Assembly (NCBI RefSeq): GCF_015752315.1
Contig: NZ_JADOVJ010000001.1
Span: 5,695,001-5,759,000, forward strand
Source: Nocardioides luteus
GTDB taxonomy: Bacteria; Actinomycetota; Actinomycetes; Propionibacteriales; Nocardioidaceae
Length of the DNA stretch: 64,000 nt
Direction: 5' to 3'
Shown: one piece after another, positions 35,223-42,864 of the stretch
Numbering within the stretch: the first letter of the stretch is position 1
Layout of the letters: each line of letters begins with the position of its first letter
Notes under the pieces: model-generated
Seen by the model: only the letters and a program-made list of their open reading frames with translations
Databases searched by the model: none
What the model was told of the DNA's origin: nothing
Translations under genes and position numbers: made by a program

Positions 35223-36197
35223 CTAGGGTCCGGTGGTCAGCAGGATCTTGCCGGTGTGCGTGCCGGACTCCATGAGCCGATGCGCCTCGGCGGCCTCCGC
35301 CAGCGGGAGTACGTCCTGCACGACCGCCTTCACCTCGCCGGCCTCGACCATCGGCCAGATGCGCTCGACGACCTCGGCGCAGATCCTCGCCTTCTGCTCG
35401 ACCGGGCGTCCGCGGAGGTTGGTGGCGATGACCGCCGCCCGCTTGCGGAGGAGGGCGTTGATGTCGAGCTCCGCCTTGGTGCCGCCCTGCATCCCGATGA
35501 TGACCAGCCGGCCCTCGGGGTTGAGGGCGTCGATGTTGCGGGCGAGGTATTTCGCGCCCATGTTGTCGAGGATGACGTCGGCGCCGCCGTAGACCTTGGC
35601 GACCTCGACGAAGTCCTGGTCCTTGTAGTTGATGACCACCTCGGCGCCGAGCGACTTGGCCAGCTCGGCCTTCTCGGCCGAACCGACCGTCGTGATCACC
35701 CGGGAGCCGATCTGGCTGGCGAGCTGGATCGCCATCGTGCCGATCCCGCCGGCGCCGCCGTGGACCAGGAACGTCTCGTCAGGGGTCAGCCCGCCGACCA
35801 TGAACACGTTGGACCACACGGTGGTGGTGACCTCGGGAAGCGCCGCTGCGGTGACCAGGTCGACGCCCTCGGGCACCGGCATCACCTGTCCGGCCGGGAC
35901 CGCGACCTTCGTCGCGTAGCCGCCTCCGGCGAGGAGCGCGCACACCTCGTCACCCACCTGCCACTCGTCGACGCCCTCGCCGACCGCGGAGACGACCCCG
36001 CTGCACTCCATCCCGATGATGTCGCTGGCACCCTTCGGGGGCGGGTAGAAGCCCTGGCGCTGCAGCAGGTCGGCCCGGTTGAGCCCCGCGGCGGCGACCT
36101 CGATCACGACCTCGCCGGGCCCCGGCTCCGGGTCGGGACGGTCGGTGACGGTGAGGACCTCGGGCCCTCCGGGCTGCTCGGCTACGACGGCTCGCAT
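35223..36197 (-). CDS. NAD(P)H quinone oxidoreductase (PIG3/zeta-crystallin-like MDR)
   Basis: A 324-residue medium-chain dehydrogenase/reductase without structural zinc. AGLNRADLLQRQGFYPPPKGASDIIGMECSG style quinone-reductase N-terminus is at residues 33-62, and the NADPH-binding VHGGAGGIGTMAIQLASQIGS is near residue 144. It catalyses NADPH-dependent reduction of quinones. It is 14 bases from the bpa stop on the same strand, so the two may form a short operon. Confidence 0.9.
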   Translation of the reverse strand: MRAVVAEQPGGPEVLTVTDRPDPEPGPGEVVIEVAAAGLNRADLLQRQGFYPPPKGASDIIGMECSGVVSAVGEGVDEWQVGDEVCALLAGGGYATKVAVPAGQVMPVPEGVDLVTAAALPEVTTTVWSNVFMVGGLTPDETFLVHGGAGGIGTMAIQLASQIGSRVITTVGSAEKAELAKSLGAEVVINYKDQDFVEVAKVYGGADVILDNMGAKYLARNIDALNPEGRLVIIGMQGGTKAELDINALLRKRAAVIATNLRGRPVEQKARICAEVVERIWPMVEAGEVKAVVQDVLPLAEAAEAHRLMESGTHTGKILLTTGP

Positions 36198-36280
36198 GCC
36201 CCCACACTAGGGGCCTGCAGCAGCGGTGGGTTGGCCCCGCAGCGTGTTACAGCTCGCACGCGGGCCGCCACCCCGATTCC

Positions 36281-36850
36281 TCAGAGCGACTTCAGGTCCG
36301 TCCAGGTGTCGATGTCGCGGTGCTCGTCGCCCTCCGAGGGGACCTCGACGAGATCGAGGTCGGCCAGCAGCTTGCGCAGCGGCATCCCGTGCTGGCCCTC
36401 GTGGTCCGGGCGGACCTCGGCGAGCCGTGCGGTGGAGAGGACCAAGGCCAGCTGCCGACGCTCGTCCGGTCCGACGAGCACGGCGCCGTCGCGACCGAAG
36501 GCAGCCTCGCGGAGCCGGGACAGCGTCCGCGGCCGCAGGAAGGGCATGTCGACGGCGACCACCCCGACGTACGCCCGCGGGGTCAGCAGCGCGTCCACAC
36601 CGGTCAGCAGGGCGGCGACCGGGCCGCCGAAGCGAGGGTCCTCGCGGACGAAGGTCACCGGACGCTCGGTGTGTACCGGGTCGCCCACGACGACGACCTC
36701 CATCGCGTCGACGACGGCGTCCAGCGCCCAGGCCAGCATCGTGCGGCCGCCGAGCTCGATCCCGGACTTGTCGATCCCGTCGAGGCGGGAGCTGCGTCCT
36801 CCGGCGAGCAGCACGGCAGCGTACGGCTCCCATTCGTCCCAGCGAGTCAC
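36281..36850 (-). CDS. MobA-like nucleotidyltransferase
   Basis: A 189-residue protein of the MobA/NTP-transferase fold. The nucleotide loop LLAGGRSSRLDGIDKS is near residue 14, the metal-binding VAVDMPFL near residue 97, and REDPRFGGPVAALLTG near residue 69. In molybdenum cofactor biosynthesis MobA attaches GMP to the cofactor. At 189 residues it is close to family length. No other Mo-cofactor gene is next to it, so the assignment to this pathway is probable but not certain. Confidence 0.85.
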   Translation of the reverse strand: MTRWDEWEPYAAVLLAGGRSSRLDGIDKSGIELGGRTMLAWALDAVVDAMEVVVVGDPVHTERPVTFVREDPRFGGPVAALLTGVDALLTPRAYVGVVAVDMPFLRPRTLSRLREAAFGRDGAVLVGPDERRQLALVLSTARLAEVRPDHEGQHGMPLRKLLADLDLVEVPSEGDEHRDIDTWTDLKSL

Positions 36851-36873
36851 ACCGGGGACTCTAGTCTGGACGT

Positions 36874-37650
36874 GTGACCACCTGGAACAGCCTCCGTATC
36901 AGCCTCGTCCAGCAGGCCTCGGGGCTCGAGCCCGCCGCCAACAGGGAGCTCCTGGGCGAGCTGACCCCGAGCGACAGCGATCTGGTCGTCTTCCCCGAGG
37001 TCTTCGCGCGCGACTTCGGCAAGCCGGGATCCGACCTGAGCCCGTTCGCCGAGGGACTCGACGGGCCCTTCGGGACGGAGCTGGCGCGGGTGGCCAAGGA
37101 GCGGGAGGCCACGGTCGTGGCCGGGATGCTCGAGACCAGCGGCGATCCCGAGGGGCGCCCGTTCAACACCCTGCTCGTACGGGGCGGGGCTGAGGCGGCG
37201 TACCGGAAGATCCATCTCTACGACTCCTTCGGCTACAAGGAGTCCGACGCGTTGGTCGCGGGCGCGATCGAGCCGGTGGTGGTCGACATCGCTGGTGTGC
37301 CCACGGGGCTGATGACCTGCTACGACCTGCGCTTTCCCGAGCTCGCGCGGCGTCTGGTCGACGCGGGCGCCGAGCTGATCGTGCTGCCGGCGGCGTGGGT
37401 GGCCGGGCCGCGCAAGGTCGACCACTGGCGCACGCTCGTACGTGCCCGCGCGATCGAGAACACCGTCTTCATCGCGGCGGCCGCCCAGTCGGCGCCTCGC
37501 TACTGCGGTCACTCGATGGTCGTGGACCCGCTCGGGGACGTCCTGACCGAGGCCGGGGACGGCGACGAGGTCGTCTCCGCGACGATCGATCGGGCCGTGC
37601 TCGAGGAGGCTCGTCGCACCAACCCCTCCCTGGTCAACCGCAGAATGTGA
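36874..37650 (+). CDS. Carbon-nitrogen hydrolase (nitrilase superfamily amidase)
   Basis: A 258-residue amidase with the Glu-Lys-Cys triad: Glu in VVFPEVFARD (near residue 42), Lys in YRKIHLYDSF (near residue 112) and Cys in LMTCYDLRFPELAR (near residue 149). HLYDSFGYKES and YDLRFPE are typical of the deaminated-glutathione amidase (Nit1/NitB-like) branch. It is cytosolic, and divergent from the MobA-like gene with a 23-bp spacer, so it is probably leaderless. Confidence 0.9.
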   Translation: MTTWNSLRISLVQQASGLEPAANRELLGELTPSDSDLVVFPEVFARDFGKPGSDLSPFAEGLDGPFGTELARVAKEREATVVAGMLETSGDPEGRPFNTLLVRGGAEAAYRKIHLYDSFGYKESDALVAGAIEPVVVDIAGVPTGLMTCYDLRFPELARRLVDAGAELIVLPAAWVAGPRKVDHWRTLVRARAIENTVFIAAAAQSAPRYCGHSMVVDPLGDVLTEAGDGDEVVSATIDRAVLEEARRTNPSLVNRRM

Positions 37651-37735
37651 CGCTGGTCAACAACTCCTCGTCACGGCGGTAAACGGATATCGATGACTCG
37701 TTAGGTTCACCCCTTCCCCGGTATCCTCGCCTGTT

Positions 37736-39544
37736 ATGGACCGAGCCCCCCGCCGTCGCGCTGACAAGAGCAAGCGTGGCCGTCGTGCAGCCGGTCGCAG
37801 CGAGCCCACACCCGCATACGTGGAGCCGACCTCGAGCGAGGCGCTGGCGTATGACCAGTGGGCGGAGGACGACTGGTCGACCGGCTATCAGGAGACCAGC
37901 CACGACACCGGCCATCCCTTCGGTGGCCAGAGCAACGGCCAGGACTGGAACCAGACCGGTTGGGCCGACGAGACGTGGTACGACGACCGTCAGCAGCCCC
38001 AGGAGCCGCCGCCCACCCCGGGTGGTGGGCGCCGGATCGCCGGGCGCGCCGAGTCCCAGCAGCCCGACGAGCCGAACGGCTACACGGGCAAGCGTGCGCG
38101 GCTGACGTCGCCGGAGCCCCCGGCTCCCGTCGGTCATGGCTATGACGGCGGCGGCTTCAGCGGTGGCTACGCGGACGCGCCGGTCAGGCCCGCGCCCACG
38201 CCGGAGCCCGCGCTGAGCGGTCCGACCGCGCCGCCCCCGAGCGCGCGCCAGGCGCCGGCGTACTCCACGACGGGCACCTACACGGTCATGCCCGGTCTGG
38301 TGCAGACGCCGCCGCAGACGCCGTCCCACATCCAGCAGCCGGCCTACCCGCAGGACCCCTACCGGTCCGACCCGTACCAGTCCGACCCCTACCAGTCGGG
38401 CCACCTCGAGCCGGTCCATGACCCGGCCTACGAGCCGGCGCCCTACGACGCGGAGTCCTCCGGTCGCCCCAACCCCGCGGCCAAGGTGACCTCGTTCCTC
38501 GCCCAGCCGCGGGTGCCTGGCGCCGGCGCGGCCCGCGCGGGTCTCGGGATCATCGAGAGCCTGACCGCCGGCACGGTCCGAGCGATCTGGCTGGTCGCGC
38601 TCGCCGTCGGGCTGCTCGGCCTCGGTGTCAGCGCCTTCGACCTGGGTCCGGAGATCTTCGGCGGCCTCGGCGCCGTCGTCGTCGGCACCGCCTACACCTT
38701 CGCGCTGGCCCACCGCACCGGCGGCCGGCCGCTGATCTTCGGCTCCCTGGCAGCAGTTGCCGGTCTCGTCGTGGTGCTCGTGGACAACGAGGCGCTGCGT
38801 ACGGGGGCGGCGGTCCTGGTCGCGTCGGTGGCAGCGGTCCTCGCGGTGATGGGCACCGTCCCCGCGCGCCGCTTCCCCAAGGCGATCCGCGAGGCGTTCA
38901 TCGCCGTCGGCATCGCCGCGCTCGGAAGCTTCGCCGCGCTCGGGTTCGAGCCGGTCGTGATGGTCTCCCGATTCGAGTACGCGACGCTCGCCTGCTCGCT
39001 CGCGATCGCCTTCTTCGCGGTCTACCGCCTCGGCGCCGGCCTGCACGGTCTCGGCCGGCGGGGTGCGATCGTGGTCGGCATCGGCGGCCTGATGCTCGCG
39101 CTCACCCTGATCTACGCCGAGATGCTGCGTCGCTACGGCAGCACCGGCCTGCTCGACTCGATCGACGAGATGCAGCGCTGGTGCCGCATCCACATCGGTG
39201 GCTACCCGCACCCGATCCAGGCGTTCTTCGGCGTCCCGGCGCTCGTCTGGGGCACCCACATGCGCTCCCGGCGCCGCCAGGGCTGGTGGGTCTGCCTCTT
39301 CGGCGTCGCGCTCACCGCGCCGGTGGCCAGCACGTTCCTCAACCCCGACGTCGGCCTCGCCGAGGCCGCCCTCTCGGTCGTCTACAGCATCCTCGTCGGC
39401 CTGGTGATCGCGTTCGTCATCATCCGCATCGACCTCGCCCTCACCGGCTCCACGGCCGCCGGCAGCGGCCGCAGGGCGGCTCGTGAGGCCGATGAGGCCA
39501 GCGCCGTACGCCCCGAGCCGGGCCGCACCCACGCGCTGCTCTGA
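37736..39544 (+). CDS. Large polytopic membrane protein with disordered N-terminus
   Basis: A 602-residue protein. Residues 1-260 are disordered, rich in Gln, Pro, Gly, Tyr and Asp, with basic clusters at the start (RRRADKSKRGRRAAGR) and the tandem element SDPYQ (three near residue 207). Residues about 280-580 hold roughly ten hydrophobic segments ending in FVIIRIDLALTG. The layout resembles actinobacterial proteins that tether cytosolic partners through a long flexible arm. No transporter motif is recognised. The first 80 bp upstream include TATCCT as a possible -10 close to the start. Confidence 0.8.
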   Translation: MDRAPRRRADKSKRGRRAAGRSEPTPAYVEPTSSEALAYDQWAEDDWSTGYQETSHDTGHPFGGQSNGQDWNQTGWADETWYDDRQQPQEPPPTPGGGRRIAGRAESQQPDEPNGYTGKRARLTSPEPPAPVGHGYDGGGFSGGYADAPVRPAPTPEPALSGPTAPPPSARQAPAYSTTGTYTVMPGLVQTPPQTPSHIQQPAYPQDPYRSDPYQSDPYQSGHLEPVHDPAYEPAPYDAESSGRPNPAAKVTSFLAQPRVPGAGAARAGLGIIESLTAGTVRAIWLVALAVGLLGLGVSAFDLGPEIFGGLGAVVVGTAYTFALAHRTGGRPLIFGSLAAVAGLVVVLVDNEALRTGAAVLVASVAAVLAVMGTVPARRFPKAIREAFIAVGIAALGSFAALGFEPVVMVSRFEYATLACSLAIAFFAVYRLGAGLHGLGRRGAIVVGIGGLMLALTLIYAEMLRRYGSTGLLDSIDEMQRWCRIHIGGYPHPIQAFFGVPALVWGTHMRSRRRQGWWVCLFGVALTAPVASTFLNPDVGLAEAALSVVYSILVGLVIAFVIIRIDLALTGSTAAGSGRRAAREADEASAVRPEPGRTHALL

Positions 39545-39593
39545 CGCCCGTTCTGGCTAGGGATACCGCTTGGTAACCCGTACGTTCTCGGGT

Positions 39594-39824
39594 ATGAGCC
39601 GCAGAACCCCCACCACGATCGCCGCCGAGATGGTCGCCAACGTCATGAGTGTCGGCGTGCAGCCCGGAGACGAGGTCGCCGTCGGGGACACCGTCGTGCT
39701 CCTGGAGTCCATGAAGATGGAGATCCCGGTCCTCGCCGAGGCGCCGGGCACCGTGGTGGCGGTCAAGGTGGCCGCCGGGGATGTCGTCCAGGAGGGTGAC
39801 GTTCTCGTCGAGTTGAGCGCCTGA
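39594..39824 (+). CDS. Biotin/lipoyl-binding carrier protein
   Basis: A 76-residue single-domain biotinyl carrier with the ESMKMEIPV biotinylation motif in mid-sequence and the matching half VKVAAGDVVQEGDVLVELSA. Such short carriers serve acyl-CoA or other carboxylases in actinobacteria. ATG 39594 is taken because it leaves a family-typical N-terminus (RTPTTIAAEMVANV). A TTG at 39570 in the same frame is possible. Transcripts may be leaderless, as there is no ribosome site. Confidence 0.88.
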   Translation: MSRRTPTTIAAEMVANVMSVGVQPGDEVAVGDTVVLLESMKMEIPVLAEAPGTVVAVKVAAGDVVQEGDVLVELSA

Positions 39825-39866
39825 CCTTCGGGCGCACTAGACTCGGCCACGCGCCCCCGGGCGCAT

Positions 39867-39954
39867 GGAGGGATGCCGGAGTGGCCGATCGGAACCGCCT
39901 TGAAAGCGGTCGTAGGGAGACCTACCGCGGGTTCGAATCCCGCTCCCTCTGCCA
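39867..39954 (+). tRNA. tRNA-Ser(TGA)
   Basis: An 88-nt class II tRNA. The acceptor stem GGAGGGA pairs with TCCCTCT, the anticodon loop CTTGAAA gives TGA, the variable arm is long (TAGG..CCTA), the T loop is GTTCGAATC, and CCA is encoded. Confidence 0.95.
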
Positions 39955-39957
39955 GAC

Positions 39958-40284
39958 TCACACCTCTTGCAGGTGCCGATCCACGTCGATCATCAACCGC
40001 CGCAGCTCGAGGAGGAGATCCTCGAGATCCGTGCGGTCGAGCACGTCGTCGGCGAGGACCGCGAGCCGGCTCAGCAGCGTGCCGCGGTCGCGCAGCGCGC
40101 CGACGTCGTTGAGCGCATGCCACTCCTGACCGTTGTCGAGGATCAGCAACGCCTCACGCACGCCGCCCAGGCGCTGGCGCACCGACCAGCGCCAGAGGCC
40201 GACGTTGGTCCCGGGGCGGGGAGCGGCGATAGCGGTATCCAGGGCCCGAAGAGCATCCGACATATTGGGAAGCACACCTGTCAT
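39958..40284 (-). CDS. Conserved-looking helical protein of unknown function
   Basis: A 108-residue, mainly helical protein (LRALDTAIAAPRPGTN, LWRWSVRQRLGGVREALL, DLEDLLLELRRLMIDVDRHL). The pattern of charged and hydrophobic residues resembles small actinobacterial helical-bundle proteins, but no family is recognised. Starts at 40284 or at ATG 40263 (MSDALRALD) are both possible; neither has a strong ribosome site. It is convergent with the tRNA-Ser gene and divergent from the PH-domain gene across a CRP-like palindrome. Confidence 0.65.
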   Translation of the reverse strand: MTGVLPNMSDALRALDTAIAAPRPGTNVGLWRWSVRQRLGGVREALLILDNGQEWHALNDVGALRDRGTLLSRLAVLADDVLDRTDLEDLLLELRRLMIDVDRHLQEV

Positions 40285-40292
40285 GAGCAGAT

Positions 40293-40308
40293 TGTGACCT
40301 AGGTCACG
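40293..40308. promoter_or_regulatory. CRP-like palindrome
   Basis: TGTGACCTAGGTCACG matches the CRP/Cmr consensus TGTGA-N6-TCACA at nine of ten positions and contains a perfect 14-bp palindrome. It lies nine bases upstream of the minus-strand gene start and 15 bases before the plus-strand start, so it could control both. Confidence 0.6.
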
Positions 40309-40323
40309 TAAAGGAGCAAGCCG

Positions 40324-40848
40324 ATGCGGCTCCGGCCGCCCGTGTCGGTCACAATGGAGAGCGTGTCATCCGCAGAGCTCACCTACTACCGTCTCGCTCC
40401 GACCGTGCAGGCCCGCCTCCTCGGCGCCGCGGTGGTCGGCCTGGCGCTCCTGGTCTTCGCCGGCACGGCCGTCGTGATCGCGGCCCGGATCGACTTCGCG
40501 TGGATCTTCGTCCCGCTGGTCGTCGGCGTCGTCGCGGTGATCGGGTTCGGCTGGTGGCTTCGCAACAAGGCGTACGTCCTGCGCGCCAGCGCCCAGGGCT
40601 ACAAGATCGCGTTCGTGCGGGGTGCCGGCGTCCGCGAGGCCCGCTGGGTCGACATCCAGGAGGCGGTGACCACCATGCCCGCCGGCACGCCGTGCCTCGA
40701 GCTGCGGCTCAAGAAGGGTGGCGCCACCATCATCCCGGTCACGATCCTCAGCATCGACCGGGAGCAGTTCGTACGCGACCTGCAGGCCCATCTGAAGGCC
40801 ACCATCAAGCCGCTCGACCAGGCGTCCGGAACCCCCGAAGCACCCTGA
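40324..40848 (+). CDS. PH-domain (bPH2-like) membrane protein
   Basis: A 174-residue protein with two transmembrane helices (about residues 30-78: LLGAAVVGLALLVFAGTAVVI and FVPLVVGVVAVIGFGWWL) followed by a bacterial PH-like domain (YVLRASAQGYKIAFVRGAG, VTILSIDREQFVRDLQAHL). AAGGAG at 40311-40316 precedes ATG 40324. The function is unknown; the PH domain faces the cytoplasm by the positive-inside rule. Confidence 0.8.
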   Translation: MRLRPPVSVTMESVSSAELTYYRLAPTVQARLLGAAVVGLALLVFAGTAVVIAARIDFAWIFVPLVVGVVAVIGFGWWLRNKAYVLRASAQGYKIAFVRGAGVREARWVDIQEAVTTMPAGTPCLELRLKKGGATIIPVTILSIDREQFVRDLQAHLKATIKPLDQASGTPEAP

Positions 40849-40891
40849 TTGGTCCCAGACGCGCTGGTCTTGTAGCCTGTTCGCGCAGTAT

Positions 40892-40982
40892 GGAGGCGTC
40901 GCCTAGTCCGGTCTATGGCGCTCGACTGCTAATCGAGTTTGGGGCTTAAACCCCATCGAGGGTTCAAATCCCTCCGCCTCCG
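40892..40982 (+). tRNA. tRNA-Ser(GCT)
   Basis: A 91-nt class II tRNA. The acceptor stem GGAGGCG pairs with CGCCTCC, the anticodon loop CTGCTAA gives GCT, the long variable arm is TGGGGCTTAAACCCC, and the T loop is GTTCAAATC. CCA is not encoded. Confidence 0.95.
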
Positions 40983-40995
40983 CTGGTTTGATCGA

Positions 40996-41031
40996 GTTTG
41001 ACCCCCTTCTCGAGGGGGTCAAACTTCTTTC
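40996..41031 (+). terminator. Intrinsic terminator of tRNA-Ser(GCT)
   Basis: An 11-bp perfect stem, GTTTGACCCCC / GGGGGTCAAAC, with a 7-base loop and a TTCTTTC tail, begins 14 bases after the tRNA. Confidence 0.9.
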
Positions 41032-41165
41032 TGACCTGCAGTTTTGAGCATTGCAAAAGTCCGTACGCCGGAACTTGGGTTACCCGAAAGTCACCGGCCT
41101 GCACAATAATCATCCCGTAGGCCTCTCGGCACCAGAATCGGCCTCGAGACCAGGAAGGGAAGAAC

Positions 41166-41375
41166 ATGAAGTTCGTACGCACTGCTGCGGCTCTCGCGCT
41201 GGCCTCGGCGGCGACGCTTGCGGTCACACTCCTCCCCGTTGGCGCGACCCAGGCGGACATCTCCTGGGGATTCGGTGCTGAGCCGAAGCAGACGGTCCAG
41301 TCGGTGGACATCTCCTGGGGCCTGACTGACCCGACGGCCTCGACTGCTCAGGCGAAGGACATCTCCTGGGGCTGA
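41166..41375 (+). CDS. Exported DISWG-repeat peptide precursor
   Basis: A 69-residue protein. Residues 1-30 are a signal peptide (basic MKFVR, a hydrophobic core, and GATQA as a possible signal peptidase I site after Ala30). The mature 39 residues begin with DISWG and end with DISWG, with a third copy between. The motif starts at residues 31, 48 and 65, an exact 17-residue period, while the linkers FGAEPKQTVQSV and LTDPTASTAQAK do not resemble each other. A strong AGGAAGGGAAG precedes the ATG. The gene is convergent, by 15 bp, with a two-HTH regulator. Such a layout suggests an exported peptide signal whose repeat unit is released by proteolysis; this is inference. Confidence 0.8.
   Translation: MKFVRTAAALALASAATLAVTLLPVGATQADISWGFGAEPKQTVQSVDISWGLTDPTASTAQAKDISWG
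41255..41371 (+). repeat. Three 15-bp repeats at a 51-bp period
   Basis: GGACATCTCCTGGGG occurs at 41255-41269, 41306-41320 and 41357-41371, identical at the DNA level and exactly 51 bp apart, inside the peptide gene. The spacers between copies do not match each other. Confidence 0.95.
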
Positions 41376-41390
41376 TCGCAGCGACCTTGA

Positions 41391-42437
41391 TCAGTCGTCG
41401 AGCGCGCTCGACCCGCTTCGCCCGATCTCGTAGCCGAGTTGGAAGCGTGTATCGACGCCGTACTCTTCTTTGAGGTCGGCGACGTAGCCGGCGTACGTCC
41501 TGGGGCTGACGCCCAGCCGCTTGGACGCAGCTGGGTCTGAGTGGCCCTCGATCAACATCCTGAGGGTCATCGATCGCTGCTCGCTCGCGATGTCCTTCAG
41601 TGTGGAGGGGTCGCCATTGCCAAAGGGGCGCCCTCGTTCCCAGGCTCGCTCGAAGACATCGACCAGGTACGCGACGACGGACGGTTCGCGAACGGCGACC
41701 GCCACATCGACGCCGTCCGGGCTGGGAATGACGGCGATCCGGCGGTCAAAGATCAGCATGCGGTTGAAGAACTCGTCGAGCGTGCGGACCTCGCCGCCCG
41801 CCGCCGCGATCGCGGAGACGTACTCCCGCGTCTCGCTGCTGCGTCTTGCCGCGTGCTGGTAGAGCGTTCGCATGGTGACCCCGCGTTTGATCATCGCTTG
41901 CTCTTTGGCGATCGTTTCCGCAAGAGCGTCCCCGCCGGCCCTCCTGTTCTGAGGTTGAGCGGTGAGCGCCTCGAACTCACATTCGGAAGCGAGCGAGTCG
42001 ACGAACGGCTGGATTGCCGGGCGATGAACGTAGGTGAACGGGCCCCGTTCGTCGTCAGGGGCCGACCGTCGCCAAGCGTTTCGCAGGGCCGTGAAGTTGT
42101 TCGCCCATTCGGCAGACTCCTGGAGCAGGCGAATGCCCTCCTGGGTCATAGGAGCGACGATCTGGGCCTGCACGGTTGCCGGGTCGACGGGCACCCAGCT
42201 GGACTCGTCATCGCCGGACTTGCGAACGAGGCCGAGCTCAGCCAACGTGGCCAGCGCGTCGGCGAACTCACCACCTTGGGTGATTCGCGCATCACCAGCT
42301 GGGATCCCGCCTCTGTCTGCGATGAGCTCGAAGAGCTCGATGCCCTTCGCCTCGAGCAGTGCACGCGTCCTGGGCGTGCGTCCCTCGTCGGTCACGTTCC
42401 TCTCCTCGCCTGATGGCGTGGGTTGACGCTTGCTCAC
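41391..42437 (-). CDS. Two-HTH regulator (TrmB-like N-terminus, LuxR-type C-terminus)
   Basis: A 348-residue cytosolic regulator. The N-terminal winged helix is near residues 27-75 (LLEAKGIELFELIADRGGIP, then ADALATLAELGLV). The middle domain of about 190 residues contains VTMRTLYQHAARRSSETREYV and FNRMLIFDRRIAVIP, as in actinobacterial TrmB/LuxR hybrid regulators. The C-terminal LuxR-like HTH is near residues 285-345 (GHSDPAASKRLGVSPRTYAG). GTG 42437 is preceded by GGGGAGG. It is tail to tail with the DISWG peptide gene, the only neighbour it could plausibly partner. Sensing of the peptide or control of its gene is inferred. Confidence 0.85.
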   Translation of the reverse strand: MSKRQPTPSGEERNVTDEGRTPRTRALLEAKGIELFELIADRGGIPAGDARITQGGEFADALATLAELGLVRKSGDDESSWVPVDPATVQAQIVAPMTQEGIRLLQESAEWANNFTALRNAWRRSAPDDERGPFTYVHRPAIQPFVDSLASECEFEALTAQPQNRRAGGDALAETIAKEQAMIKRGVTMRTLYQHAARRSSETREYVSAIAAAGGEVRTLDEFFNRMLIFDRRIAVIPSPDGVDVAVAVREPSVVAYLVDVFERAWERGRPFGNGDPSTLKDIASEQRSMTLRMLIEGHSDPAASKRLGVSPRTYAGYVADLKEEYGVDTRFQLGYEIGRSGSSALDD

Positions 42438-42544
42438 GCTCCACCTCCCCGATGCTGTGGCTAGCGCCAGATCTTCTCACACGTGGCGATTTCTGGTCAC
42501 GGACCATCTTCCGCTAATGTTCTACACGTTGCTTCGGTAACACT

Positions 42545-42617
42545 GCGCCTGTAGCTCAACGGATAGAGCATCTGACTACGGATCAGAAGGTTTGGGGTTC
42601 GAATCCCTACAGGCGCG
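42545..42617 (+). tRNA. tRNA-Arg(ACG)
   Basis: A 73-nt tRNA. The acceptor stem GCGCCTG pairs with CAGGCGC, the anticodon loop CTACGGA gives ACG, and the T loop is GTTCGAATC. CCA is not encoded. Its 3' half is duplicated at 56864, marking the attachment site of an island. Confidence 0.95.
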
Positions 42618-42621
42618 CAGA
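42584..42621. repeat. attL: 38-bp direct repeat within tRNA-Arg
   Basis: The left copy of the island boundary repeat, beginning CAGAAGGTTTGGGGTTCGAA and ending just past the tRNA. It is identical to 56864-56901. Confidence 0.88.
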
Positions 42622-42641
42622 GCATGACAACTTGAGAGATC

Positions 42642-42686
42642 GGCCCCTGACCAGGCATTACGCCGCCCCGGTTAGGGGCCTTCTTC
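42642..42686 (+). terminator. Terminator after tRNA-Arg
   Basis: GGCCCCTGACC pairs with GGTTAGGGGCC (one G-T pair) around a 17-base loop, followed by TTCTTC. A similar hairpin follows the right att copy at 56920, so each att copy carries its own terminator. Confidence 0.8.
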
Positions 42687-42734
42687 ATGTCGGCAAAGAG
42701 CCCGGAGTTGAGGGTGCTTGCTTTCACTAGCACG

Positions 42735-42864
42735 TTAGCAGCCCTCTGCTGAGTCGTCGTCGGCGTCGTCCTCGGGGCTGCTTTCAGGGGCGTCATCGTC
42801 CTACGGGAGCCGGTGAATGGGTCAGCAACGTCGGCTCCCCGCCGGGGATGACGTGGGCGTAGAC
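42735..42864 (-). pseudogene. Relic of a tyrosine recombinase C-terminus
   Basis: On the minus strand at 42864-42835 the translation VYAHVIPGGE matches the region around the catalytic Tyr of actinobacterial phage-type integrases (typically VYAHVLPG). After one frame change, a very acidic tail, DDDAPESSPEDDADDDSAEGC, ends at a TAA at 42735. A stop codon lies just upstream of the VYAHV segment and no other integrase motif is seen, so this is a degraded fragment. The place, next to the tRNA attachment site, is where such an integrase belongs. Confidence 0.35.

Noticed and set aside
37634..39532. A 632-residue minus-strand ORF
   Set aside because: Antisense to the large membrane protein, whose hydrophobic segments and disordered N-terminus are coherent; the antisense product is not.
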